DNA of 64,000 bases from Rhynchopus euleeides (taxonomy: Eukaryota; Euglenozoa; Diplonemea; Diplonemida; Diplonemidae), in the NCBI GenBank assembly GCA_963210315.1, contig OY723254.1, forward strand, positions 1,704,379 to 1,768,378, in the 5' to 3' direction. How positions within the stretch are numbered: the stretch's first letter is position 1; every line of letters starts with the position of its first letter. Below, piece by piece: positions 44,053 to 55,525 of the stretch. The translations under genes were made by a program, and so were the position numbers. The notes under the pieces were generated by a model. It was not told where the DNA came from. It ran no database searches and worked only from the letters and a program-made list of their open reading frames with translations.

Positions 44053-45342
44053 CGTTTTTTATTTGCAAACAGGGATTTGTCCACAACTCGAAAAGTTTTG
44101 GTACCCCAATTCAGTATGAAAAAATTGCACCAAAAAAATGAAAGTGGCCCCATGGCGTTTCGCGCGGATCTCAAATATTCAAAAGAAGGCAGAGACGGGG
44201 AGAGAAAAGAATGGGCCCCGCGGGGCGGGGGTGGGTGGGTGGGTGGCCTTGACGGCTGCTGCTCTTCACGCCCTGAGGTTCGCCGCCCCAAACTTCCACA
44301 AGCATCGCTTTGCATGAAACTCTCAGCACCCCTTTTGCCTTCCCTACCGAGTGACTGCTTCCCACGCAGCACTGGGCTCCGACCTGATGTCGGAGTGATC
44401 CACACCGAGTTCAGCTCGGAACAGATGTTCACTACCGTGGCCTCCGGCGGCTGGGGGGCACCGCCCCCCAGACCCCCCTGTATGGCGAGTCACCAAATCC
44501 CAGACCCCCCTGTACCACTAGGCTGCAGCGTGTGCCTGTCTTGTAGCCAAGTCCTTTGGGTTCACATCAGCGAATGGGACCCAGACCACTCTCAGTAGCC
44601 TCAGGAGGACGCATCCAACTCACACAGAATCTGTACGCCCGCAACTCCCACGCGCTCCTACTACGGCGCAAGGAACAGAAACTCACTACCGTGGCCTCCG
44701 GCGGGTTTCGGGGGCTCCACCCCCCCCAGACCCCCCCTGTATAGCGTGTGCACGAGGTTTCACATACAACATGCTTCGTGGGGTCCCCACGTCCAGTGCT
44801 GGCATCAGTGTCTTGAACAGGCTACACCCTCGCCGTATCAGGGGTGACTAAAGCTGGCACATGTTTGCCTACTTGGTGGCGTTGTTGGCAGTTGAGCTGA
44901 GTGGGGAACTCCCGTCCCTGCTTTCCGAGCAGGTGCCTGACCCCTAGCCCGGGTTGTTACTGATCACATGCTGTAGAGACACGAGGCAATATTTTTTTGT
45001 GCGAAAAAAAACATAGCCAAGTAGACAACGCCACTTTAAGCCCCCGTGTGGGAAAGCAGTGTGCCATAGGGTTCCCATTATGTGTTATGTTGGGTGGGGA
45101 GGGGGCGGGGGGGTGGTGCCGTGGAGTCGGGTGGCGGTCTTCGCTGTCTGAAGTTCAGAACCAGGTGAGCCCACCCTACCCTTGCCCCTCGCCAGCCCCC
45201 CTCTCAAGGTGCTCATCTGTTTGCAAACTGCGCCGTCAGGTTGGAGGTCGTCGCTCACACGTGATGTTTTGGGCAGTAAATCATCCCCGCACCGCCAACC
45301 AATACCAACGCCACCACCACCACGTCAGGGCTGCCTGAAACT
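44053..45342. other. Intergenic with a local direct repeat
   Basis: A block starting ACTACCGTGGCCTCCGGCGG and ending AGACCCCCCTGTAT occurs at 44430-44485 and again at 44685-44743. Near 44150 there is a diverged piece of the CGGATC...CAAATATTCAAAAGAA unit seen at 9650 and 22740. No gene was recognised until the calcyphosin-like gene. Confidence 0.5.
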
Positions 45343-46664
45343 ATGGCCCCGACCGCGGCTTCGAAAAAGGCTGTGAGGCCTGTGTTGGAGCGTGTGCGCA
45401 ACGCATGCCTGCGCAGGGGTGCTGGTGGGATCAGAGGTGTGCTGCGTGCTTACACCCGCACGGTTATCTTTTGCTGCCTGTCAGGGGGTGGGGGGGTTGG
45501 GTTGGTGCCGGAGGGAACTGGGGTGCTGTGCTGGGCATCCCCTGTGTATCGGTGCTGTGATTCTGCGGACCCTGCAAATCCACACACACAGGCCTGATGC
45601 GCAGCTACCAGGCAATGGCTGGTGACGATGACCTGAAGGTTACGCCTGAGGAAATCGAGAAGTGGCTGTCGGTATGCAATGGGTGGGTCATTTCTTTGCC
45701 GGCGAATTGAGGCGAACTGAAGTTGCTGTGTGTGAGTGACTAAAAACCCTGCCACATCTGAGGCAGCTTCCCCAGATCACAACGGTTGCTTGGACCAGGT
45801 TTTGTTGTGTGGTGTTTGCTCCCCCACCCGAAGAGACCACAGTATCGCTACCACTGGAAACACGCTATCTTTCACCCACAGAACTACGGCGTGCTGGTCT
45901 CGAAAGACGACCTGAGCAAGATCGTGAGTGCGTTTGACAGCGAAGGCAGCGGCGTGGTGCACCTGCAGGAGTTCTGTGCAGCCATCCGGGGGGGTATGAA
46001 CCCGCGCCGCACCAACGTGGTGCGGGAGGCATTCAACAAGCTGGACCGTTCTGGCGATGGCCGTGTCGACATCGAGGATGTGCGTGGGGTGTACGACGTA
46101 TCGCAGCACCCCAAGTTGCTCGCGGGCCAGGCAACGGAGGACGAGCTGCTGCACGCCTTCTTGGAGGACTTCGAAGGCACAGACCACCCCGACGGGGTGG
46201 TGACATGGGGGGAGTTTGAAGCGTACTACTGCGGGCTGAGCTCCACAATCCCGAACGACGACTACTTTGAGCTGATGATGCAGAACACGTGGCGGCTGGA
46301 CGAGCCCATGGCAGAGAAGAAGGAGCACGCCTTCGCCAGCACAGCAGGGATGACGGGCACGCAGTACCCTGCCAGGACTGTGGACCTTGGTGCCTCAGCA
46401 TCGGGCACTGTCCGCAGGCTTGTGTCGATTGAAGGTGTCACGGAGCACATTGGCACACCGATTCCTCCCAAGCGCATTGTCGGGTACACAGGCCATGTCC
46501 CAGGTGCCCAGGACAGCTTCGGCGAGTCCTTCTCCCGCGTGGAAGAGCGTGCAAAGGTCCCACCCAAGTCGCAGAAGCTCCCCCCTCCCCCCTTCAAGGA
46601 CGAGCAGAACGCATTCGTCCGGAAGGGGAATGCCGCCAACAACCACTCCTTCCGGCTCGAATGA
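45343..46664 (+). CDS. Calcyphosin-like EF-hand protein with microtubule-inner-protein-like tail, three exons
   Basis: Exons 45343-45436, 45592-45671 and 45882-46664 give 318 residues. The first intron starts GTGTGC (phase 1), the second GTATGC (phase 0). The N-terminal VRNACLRRGAGGIRGLMRSYQ matches the calcyphosin opening (LR..CL.RGA.GI.GL.R.F). EF-hands follow: a weak first one (about 43-58), FDSEGSGVVHLQEF (about 77-90), LDRSGDGRVDIEDV (about 113-126) and one with an insert, GTDHPDGVVTWGEF (about 160-173). The YD...HPKLL, YY and DDYFELMMQNTW signatures of the family are present. The extra C-terminal 100 residues contain GYTGHVPGAQDSFGESF (about 258-274), the hallmark of FAM166/CIMIP-type ciliary microtubule inner proteins. 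Inferred: a calcium-responsive axonemal protein. Confidence 0.88.
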
Positions 46665-47642
46665 GCTGCGCCCAGCATGGGCCGATGGGGGGATGGGCGG
46701 TGGCGGTGGCTGCCATCTGCACTTAACACACCCGCCGTCACATCCGAGGGCCACGCTAGCAGAGGCCAATCACGAATCGCGCCATGTCGTTTTTTTTGTC
46801 CTTGCATAACTCTTGATGTGTCCGTATACCGCTATAGGCTTGGTGCAGGCTGGCTGTGTGCCTTCCTCTCCGCCCTTCCCCAAGGGTTCAGACAGGCTCC
46901 TGATATAAATTGTCCAGCGAGAGGAACTGCTGTGCCAAGAGCCTGAATGCCTGGACCGGCATTCGTTTGTGTCTGCGACACCCCACTGTTGGCTGGGTGA
47001 TTGCTGTGCGTGCCGCACCCTTCTGCGGCTGCCGAGTGTCGGCAGCTGTGTCCGGAGCGACCACAGGACCAAGCCTGGTGGGTGCCCCGCCCCATGCATT
47101 CCTGCAATGGGGCCGGGGGTGGCCCCGCTTGTGTTCAGGAAAGGCTTGTCTCGTTGCCTTCCGAATGCCAAGGTGTCGGGCCGACCCGCCTGTTTGGTGC
47201 CGAGGAAACGGGGTGGTGAATCGTTATCTGCAGGCATCTGTGCCCCCCCTCCCCCGCCCCCTTTCCCGCCTTTCCCGTTGTCTTCTTTGCGTGTCTGCTT
47301 GTGGAAGTTCTTCAAGCATCACAGCCAGGTTGCTGTGTGGCCGGGAACACAGGAGGTGTCCTGCAATCCTCACCCTTGCACAAAGGTGCAGCGGAGTGCG
47401 GCCCACTAAAACAGTACACCCACTGGGTCTTTGATTTCCGAACGCGCAATGTGGTACCGCGTTGTGGACACTGCAAATGTTTTCAGGCCTTCCACGATTT
47501 ACCACACTGAACACACACAGCCACCCATCCTTGCAGGCCATCCGCCGAACGCGTTTCGTGTCTCGTGCATCTACCGAACTAACAAGAATACCGGTCGATC
47601 CCATCACAACAACCGCGTGATCTACAAAACACTCTCGCAAAG
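46665..47642. other. Intergenic
   Basis: The 1-kb gap before the RRM gene has a C run near 47248 and no repeats. The last 60 bp (AACAAGAATACC...CTCGCAAAG) look like a 5' UTR directly before the ATG. Frames on both strands lack domains. Confidence 0.5.
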
Positions 47643-50600
47643 ATGAACTCATTCCCGATGCGTGACACCTTCCCGATGATGGACCAGCTCCCTCGTCTCG
47701 GTGCCGCTCAGGTGGCTGCCCCGGTTTCCGTGGCGACGTCTGTGATGCAGCAGCAGCAGCAGCAGGTGCAGCAGGCACAGCAGCAGGCTCAGCAGCAGGC
47801 ACAGCAGCAGCAGCAGCTCCAGCAGCAGGTGCAGCAGCAGCAGGCCCAGCAGCAGCAGCAGCAGGTGCAGCAGCAGCAGCTTCAGCAGGCCCAGCAGCAG
47901 CAGGCCCAGCTCCAGCAGCTCCAGCAGGTGCAGCAGCAGGTGGTGGCTAACCCCACTGTGATGTCCTCGATCCGCGCCCACGCGACGATCCCTGGGCCGA
48001 ACCTGTTCCTGCGCCACCTGCCCCCGGGCATGATGGAGCCGGAGCTGGAGGGGCTGCTGTCCATGCACGGCCGCTTGAAGCGTCTGACGGTGTGGAAGGA
48101 CCACCAGACCCGCCAGAGCAAGGGCTTCGGCATGGCCGAGTTTGAGACGACCGACGCCGCCGTCAACGCATTCAAGGCCCTGCAGGGCAAGGAGCTGATG
48201 GACGGGCACCCCCTGGAGATCGAGTACCACCACGGCAAGCGCCGCACGGATGGGTCCCCTGACGTCGGTGCCCCCTGCACCAACCTGTACGTGCGCGGCC
48301 TCCCCGTCGCCATGAGCGAGGACCAGCTGAAGGAGCTGCTGTCCCGCTACGGTGACATCAAGCGCCACACCATCTGGAAGGACCAGTTCGGCAACTCCAA
48401 GGGCTTCGGCATGTGCGAGTTCCGCACCGCAGAGCAGGCCCGCCTGGCCCTGGAGGACCTGCGTGGCAAGACGCTCGACTCGACCAACGTGCTGCACGTT
48501 GAGGTCAACCCCCCGAAGCCGCGTGTGACCCCCCAGCACCAGCCGCGCCAGGGGAACTTCATGGTATGGCAGCATGTGTGACTAGGTGTAGAGACGTGGT
48601 GACATATGCGTGCTGGCGTGCTTTGTTGTTCCAGTGTAAGCATGCATCTTCTGCATGTGTCGCATGGGGTTGCACGATGAACCACCACCACCACCACCAC
48701 CGCACACACAGCAGTCGAGCACCGTTGCGGCACAGAACCAGACCCCTGTGGCGAACCTGTTCATCAAGGGCCTGCCCCAGCAGGGCTTCGAGGAGGCGGA
48801 CCTGCAGGTATGCAGTGATGCGTGATGCACGATAGGGAATGCAGCTTCATGGGTGAGGTGCCCGTCGGAAACGCGTATTGGGTCGACCGTCTGTGTTTTG
48901 ATCGGTGCCTTTCTGTGTAGGTGTTTGAATGCGACGTTCCGTTCTGCCTGCAGCTGCTTTGCGGGTGAGTGTCTTGCGGCATATTTGTTCACAGCGTATT
49001 TCCATACTCACACCACTCCCTCTGCAGAACCTGGTGTCGCGCTTCGGCAGCGTGAAGCGCGCCACGATCTGGCGTGACCGCAACACCGGCCAGTCGAAGG
49101 GCTTCGGGTTGGTTGAGTTCGTGGACGTGCAGCAGGCGACGATCGCAATGGAGGGTCTGAGCCGCTACACGCTGGAGGGGCACCAGGCGCCGCTGCAGGT
49201 GGAGTTCAACCACCCTAAGCCGACCAAGGCCGCCCACCAGCCTGGTATGCACGTCGGACGTGTGGGCTGCACCATGGGGGTCACTTCACTGCATCCACTT
49301 TGTCAGAAGTTGCAGACATCGGTAGCATAGGAGTTCACACGGCACCCTACACTAACACAAACGACGCCATGCGTGTGTGCAGTAGAGATTGTATCAATAG
49401 CAGGAACACGATGCGGTCTGCATCGCTGCAATATTCTTCACGCTTGCACACATTGCTCCCAACACATCATTGCCACAGACGCCGCCGCGGGCAACTGCAG
49501 CAACATCTTCCTGAAGTGCCTCCCCCTTAACTACACCGACGCGGACCTGCACGCACTGCTGTCGCCGTTCGGCCGCATCGTGCGCTCCACGATCTGGAAG
49601 GACAGCAAGACCAACCAGTCGAGGGTATGCCACTCCGCCTGCTGCTGTGGAAAGCGAAGAAGGCGAGTGCGAAGAACGGGACAGGCCACTGGGGAGTGGG
49701 TGGCATGGCGGGGAGCCCCGCTTTTATTCGTTGACTGCTTCGTGGGTTGGGGGTTGGGCACGGCAGTGCCATCCCCTCTGTCAATTGCGATGCAGGGGGC
49801 GCAGAGCCGGGCCCCCTGTGCAGCTCCAACTTGATGCGTGCTGTCCGACCTTCCCCACCCACCACCACCACCACAGGGCTTCGGCTTCTGCGAGTTCTCG
49901 AGCCCTGTGTCGGCCACACAGGCGATCCAGTCGCTGAACGCGCGCCTGCTGCACGGGTCCATGACGCCCATCCACGTCGAGCTGCACACCAAGTCGTCGA
50001 CCACCCAGCCCCCCCAGCAGGCCCCCACGAGCCCCCTGGGTGCTGTCGGTGTGGCCGCCGCCGCCGCGACCAACCCCCCTGCTGCTGCAGCAGCGGCCCC
50101 GGCTGCCCTCGGCAACGCTGGCGTTGCAGTGGTATGCCGTCGTCTGCCTTTCCTTTTTGTGGCGGGCCCTCCGCGTCTGCACGACCCCACAGCAAATGAT
50201 CCACATGACTCGGCCTTTCGCCCACTCGAGGCGCAGCCACACACACACACACATACACACGTCGGCCTTGCCGGTCGCACCAAACGAACTCTGACTATAC
50301 CTCCACTACACACCCGACACACACCACCCCTCACAGCAGTTCCAGCACCCGGCGCAGCAGACGATGCTGGCAACCACCGCCCCTGCGCAGGCCGCTCTGC
50401 AGCCGGTCAACGTGCTCGTCAAGGGCCTGACTGAGTCCATCCGTGACTCGGAGCTGAAGGCCATCATGGAGCAGTACGGCCGCGTCCTGCGCTGTGTTGT
50501 CTGGAAGGACCGCACGTCGCTGGAGCCGGTGGCAGTGGTGCAGTTCGAGTCGTTCGCCGCAGCGACCAACGCTATCTCGCAGCTGAGCAACCAGCGCCTG

Positions 50601-50786
50601 GTCGGGGCCACGTCCCCCCTGTCCCTGGAGCTGACCAACCTGGGCGCCCAGGAGGACTCCAGCGCCGCCGGCCTTGCCGGCGAGCCCGTCAACTCGTTCC
50701 TCAGCCACGACAAGACGGCGTACGCCACCATCGCCCCCCCGACCTTCATGACGCAGACCCTGCAGCCCCGCCCCGTGTTCCCGTAA
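47643..50786 (+). CDS. PolyQ RNA-binding protein with five RRMs, six exons
   Basis: Exons 47643-48563, 48712-48807, 49028-49244, 49479-49624, 49877-50131 and 50337-50786 give 694 residues. All five introns start GTATG and end CAG. After MNSFPMRDTFPMMDQLPRLG comes a Gln-rich tract (about 35-105). RRMs lie at about 119-198 (NLFLRHLP, SKGFGMAEF), 213-292 (NLYVRGLP, SKGFGMCEF), 318-402 (NLFIKGLP, SKGFGLVEF), 417-500 (NIFLKCLP, RNP1 GFGFCEF split exactly at an intron) and 569-645 (VNVLVKGL; RNP1 degenerate). An Ala/Pro-rich linker separates RRM4 and RRM5. Each RRM carries an IWKD-type insertion signature, so they probably arose by internal duplication. A post-transcriptional regulator resembling CELF/PABP-like multi-RRM proteins is inferred. 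Confidence 0.9.
47740..47945 (+). repeat. CAG/CAGGTG tract encoding polyQ
   Basis: About 200 bp of CAG codons interrupted by GTG, GCC, CTC and CAA-free variants encode a Gln-rich stretch. Mixed interruptions mean it is likely less prone to slippage than a pure CAG run. Confidence 0.9.
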
Positions 50787-51455
50787 ACCTGCCGCCTGCC
50801 TGGAAGAAGAGTACACGCCTGTCTCACCAGCACCGCCTGGCAACGGACAGGCTGAATCTCGCATTCCGGTAGAGCGGTGAGGACGAGGATGAAGGAGGGA
50901 CTTGTTTTAGGGATTGGTGGGATAGGGTGGTGAGGGTAGGGGAGGGGGGGGGGGGGAGTTTATTTTGTGCCGAAAAAAGTGCAGAGTCCCTAGACACTCA
51001 CTTCTTCCACTCTCCCCAGCTCCCCCTCCCCTCCCACTGCTCTGTCCCTGTCCTAGCTTGGAGAATCGTGGTGTGTGGAAGTGCGTTATATTTTTTCTCG
51101 GATGGAAACCTGAGAGGCAACGAAGGGTAACACCTGACAAGCAGTGAAGGGGCCTGGACTGGGAGGCCGTGCGTGTGGCGGGTGGAATCCCGAGCAGGGT
51201 TGGAAAGGAGGGTCAGGGGGAGGGGAGGGGGGAAGTGGGAGTGAGCGAGAGAAGAAGGAAGATGAAGGGAGAGCGAAAGAGCCGGAGGGCCCAAGGCGCG
51301 TGTGATGTGTTTGTTCGTCGGTGTGGAAAAGGTCCCTCCCCCCCCCTCTCCCTCTCTTTCTCCCTCTCTTCTTTTTATCTTGTTGCTCAATTCAATTGCC
51401 TCCCTATTTTTCCACCATCCCCCCGCCCCGACCCGACCCAACTCTGCCTCTCAAG
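50787..51455. other. Intergenic, 3' of the RRM gene
   Basis: GA-rich and C-rich simple sequence (G run near 50940-50957, C runs near 51340). No gene. Confidence 0.4.
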
Positions 51456-51515
51456 TGTTTGATAACGTACCGCTGGTGTGCTGCTCCATTGAAGCCCCAG
51501 CCAAACGCAAGCTCT
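51456..51515. repeat. Short dispersed repeat, copy 2 (diverged)
   Basis: TTTGATAACGTACCGCTGGTGTGCTGCTCC...CCAGCCAAACGCAAGC matches the repeat at 22271 and 51538 with scattered substitutions. The two copies here are about 80 bp apart in the same orientation. Confidence 0.7.
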
Positions 51516-51537
51516 CATTTCTGTCTCTCTCCCAAAG

Positions 51538-51610
51538 TGCTTTGACAGCGTGCCGCTGGCGTGCTGCTCCCTGGAGCTCCAGCCAACGCAAGCGTTCGCC
51601 AAAGCAAACG
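51538..51610. repeat. Short dispersed repeat, copy 3
   Basis: TGCTTTGACAGCGTGCCGCT... is almost identical to 22271-22315, followed by a CT microsatellite. See 22271-22338. Confidence 0.75.
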
Positions 51611-52273
51611 GCCTTATTTCTCTCTCTCTCTCTCTCTCTTCACGGCCACGTACTGCGCGTTATCATAAAATGCATTTTTCATTCTTCTGTTTCTGCCCAC
51701 CCTCCTCGCTACCCACCCTCACTGCATGATCTTATTGCCAACATTTTTCTCTTTTCTTCAATTCTCTCTCTCTCTCTCTCTTCCTCTGCCTCAAACATTC
51801 AAATGAATAAAAATATCTGACGAGTGCAATCGAGCTATGTCCAGCCTATCTTATGGTTTGTGATTGTCGATGTCGGGAGGCAGTTATGGATGGAAACTGG
51901 ACGGCAACAGGGGTGGGTGTGTGGGGTCAAATCATGACGAATGCCACAAAAATCACCACGAATCATGTCAGAACCTGCAGCCGAGCTGCGAGCTGGCGTG
52001 ATTCTCCCTGGAGCCACCCTCCCCGATTCCCCAATTCAACACCCCTGAAGCCCACACCATCACCAGCAGTGTCCGTGCTCTTTTGGGGGGTATTTTTTCG
52101 CAACGGTGCTTTCTTTTGGCGAAATTCCTCCTATTTGTTGTGGGGTGGTTTAAAAAAAACGCCAAACTTTGGCCTGGCAGTGCCCCCCTCCCCTATTTTT
52201 TTGCCCCCTGTTTTTTTCCACCCCCAGCTCGCCCCTATTTTCCTTTTCTCTGTTTTTCTCCCCCCCCCCCCCC
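51611..52273. other. Intergenic
   Basis: CT microsatellites (51619-51641, 51763-51783), a polyadenylation-like AATAAA near 51807 and a C run ending at the TA target of the large foldback. No gene. Confidence 0.4.
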
Positions 52274-52275
52274 TA

Positions 52276-54305
52276 GGGAGGTCCACGAGGCCGTTTTTCC
52301 TGTCACAGAACACGATTTTTTTGATTTTCGGTCAAAAACTCCACCAAAATGGGCGTACCTGGCCAAAAATCTCGTGGGGGATCACTGAAAAAATCCGAGA
52401 AAATAGCAGACGCCCTCGGGAAAGTCCATCCATTCGAATTACTTGGCATTTTTTCCTGGAAAATGACCGAAAATGTGGACCAAAAATGGACACTTTTCGG
52501 CCAAATTGTAACACTTATCAAAACCCCATCTGAGCGCCCAGAATACCACCTAAACACCCCAAAACCGCAAAAATACCCCTCCAGTGAGGTATCCGGGTGG
52601 GAAAAAATGGGGGTTGCACCTTTTTGAGACCCAGCTTTGGGTCCCAGCCGGGATTTCCTGGCTGAACCCCCATGGACCCTCCGGTTTCCCCCTCTTTTTC
52701 AGTATTTTCTAGACCCGCGGACCCAAAATATACCACCCAGAGGGCCACAGCAGCCCCCAAAAAACCCCCAGGAGTCACAGATGTGCCCTAAAAGGGGTGG
52801 GAAAAACCAGGGGCGACCACTTTGGTGGTCAGTTTTGACCCAGACTCCCGAAATTTCCTGCTGTAACACTTATGTGACACTTAGCGGTACAGAAGTTGGT
52901 GAAATTACACCACTTTTCAGGGTGGCTCTGGGTGCCCAGAATACCATCTGGACACCCCAAAACCATTGATAACCTCATTCCAGTGAGGTATCCGGGTGGG
53001 AAAAAATGGGGGCTGCACCTCTTTGAAGCCACCTTTGGGGTTCCGGTGGGTGTTGAGTCCCCCACAAAACCCCCCAAACCCCAAAGTACCCTGCTGGAGG
53101 CACTCAAAACCTCCCACACCAACATCGACCCCACGAACCCGAATAGGGGCGACGGAGTGAAAGCCTTGTGTCGCCAGGAGGGAACAATGACACTTGTCGC
53201 GGGCTCCGAGTTGGTTGTCTCAGACTCAGAGTGACTTGGTGGTGAGAAGACCCCACGGCTCTGAGGATGTCCTCGATATGTCAGGTGAACATACACCTTT
53301 CCAGCACACAGACACAGTTTGGCTCCGAGAAGACCCCCGATGTCCAATTGTGTACCTACCATGACTCTCTCCAAAGGAAATGTCCTTGTTAGCTCCTGGC
53401 GACACAAGGCTTTCACTCCACCGCCCCTATTCGGGTTCGTGGGGTCGATGTTGGTGTGGGAGGTTTTGAGTGCCTCCAGCAGGGTACTTTGGGGGGTTTT
53501 GGGGGGGTTCCCGACTCAACACCCACCGGAACCCCAAAGGTTCCCTCAAAGAGGTGCAACCCCCATTTTTTCCCACCCGGATACCTCACTGGAATGAGGT
53601 TATCATGGTTTTGTGGTGTCCAGATGGTATTCTGGGCACCCAGAGCCACCCCGAAAAGTGGTGTAATTTCACCAACTTCTGTACCGCTAAGTGTTACATA
53701 AGTGTTACAGCAGGAAATTTCGGGAGTCTGGGTCAAAACTGACCACCAAAGTGGTCGCCCCTGGTTTTTCCCACCCCTTTTAGGACATGTCTGTGACTCC
53801 TGACGGGTTTTGGGGACTTCTGTGGCCCTCTGGGTGGTATTTTTTGGGTCCGCGGGTCTGGAAAAGGCTGAAAAAGAGGGGAAAACCAGGGGGTTTATGG
53901 GGGTTCGGCCAGGAAATCCCGGCTGGGACCCCAAGTTGGGTCTCAAAAAGGTGCAACCCCCATTTTTTCCCACCCGGATACCTCACTGGAGGGGTATTTT
54001 TGCGGTTTTGGGGTGTTTAGATGGTATTCTGGGCGCTCAGATGGGGTTTTGATAAGTGTTACAATTTGGCCGAAAAGTGTTACATTTTTGTTACACATTT
54101 TCGGCCATTTCCCAGGAAAAAATGCCAAGTAATTCGAATGGATCGACTTTCCCGAGGGCGTCTGCTATTTTCTCGGATTTTTTCAGTGATCCCCCACGAG
54201 ATTTTTGGCCAGGTACGCCCATTTTGGTGGAGTTTTTGACCGAAAATCAAAAAAATCGTGTTTGTGACAGGCCTAAACAGGGATTTTCCTACACGTGGAC
54301 TTCCC
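52276..54305. mobile_element. 2.03-kb TA-flanked foldback element
   Basis: Left arm about 52276-53192 and right arm about 53381-54305 are reverse complements along almost their whole length (over 900 bp) with scattered mismatches and small indels. About 190 bp of unique spacer lies between. The ends GGGAGGTCCACG and CGTGGACTTCCC lie between TA at 52274-52275 and 54306-54307. Each arm itself contains internal direct similarity: a GTGAGGTATCCGGGTGGGAA unit occurs twice per arm. Frames along the arms are mirrored and lack domains. A transcript through the element would fold into a very long double-stranded hairpin. Confidence 0.93.
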
Positions 54306-54307
54306 TA

Positions 54308-55523
54308 CCCCCCCCCCCCCCCCCCCCCGGTTTTATTTTTCTGTTCTGCCGTGCAAAGGATGCATGCGATACTAACGGTTGTCCCCCATCTTCGCATCTC
54401 CTGTGCAGCGTGTCCCCCCCCCCCCCCCTTGACCCCCCACCCCCACCCCATCTGCATAATCGACGACATCACCGATCGCCCACTCTCCCCCTGCCTCCCT
54501 TCCACCGCCCCGAAGAATAAATGCCCCAGCCCAGACAGCTGTGCCATGCTTACAGCAGAGTCGATATTCCACTGTTATTATATCCCCTCCCACGTATAGT
54601 GCCCCCTGCACCTTTACAAATATACCCGTTCCCGATTGCCGCCGTGAAGCATTTGGGAGGGATAGTGTAGGTGTGGGGAGTTGAACCGATGGAGACGCTG
54701 CTGATCATCCGTTTCAGCGCTGTTGTTGATTTTTTTTCTAAATGAAAGTTTTTCTTACTCTCTCTTCTCTGGCCTTCTTTGAAAAGCCGCTGTTGTTTTT
54801 CTCCTCCTATGCGCGGTTTTATGTACCTGTATTTATGTCCTATTCGTTCGTCAATTTTTACTCCACATTTTTTTCCATTTTCACACGAAACGAAAAAAAA
54901 TCCCCCCCCCCCCCCGAAATTTAACAACAACAGCAACAGATAAATAAATGCAAACGCCCCCCCACCCCCTTCCCCCCAGAAGCTTGAGAGGTTGGATGCG
55001 AGTGCGTCTCTCTTGGGTGTCCTTTTTGTTTCTGCTCCGGTGGGTTTTCTTGATTCACATACTACGCCACGGCAATGCCCACACACCCTCCATTTTTTTT
55101 TCAGTTCCTTACATTTATATGGCTTGGTGTGTCACGGGGTTTGCAGTGGTACGCTGTTGTGCAGGTGGTTGGCCGTCAAATTATACACGCTGACAACCGC
55201 ATGGCCCACTCCCACATCATCTGGTATCTGACAAACCACCCCGTGTACATTGTACACCTGCTGGTCGAACCAAAGAAAGATAAGCATCAAATAGCGAAGA
55301 TCACGGGCCTGCCTGCCTGCCTGCTTTCCAGGTGTGTGGGTGTCCGTTTGTATCTTCAAGAGAGAAAAAGTCTTTCCTCTTCAAACGAATATAGTACGAG
55401 AGGCTCTCCTGGCGGAGGGTCGTATCAGAACGCAACTCAAGGATAACATAACTGGAGATATTGCAGACGGTGTGGATGCAACGACTGTCTGAGCAAAAGG
55501 AACATCGGCAAAAAAAAAACAAC
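54308..55523. other. Intergenic
   Basis: C runs near 54308-54328, 54414-54428 and 54902-54915, otherwise T-rich sequence. No repeat or gene recognised. Confidence 0.4.
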
Positions 55524-55525
55524 TA

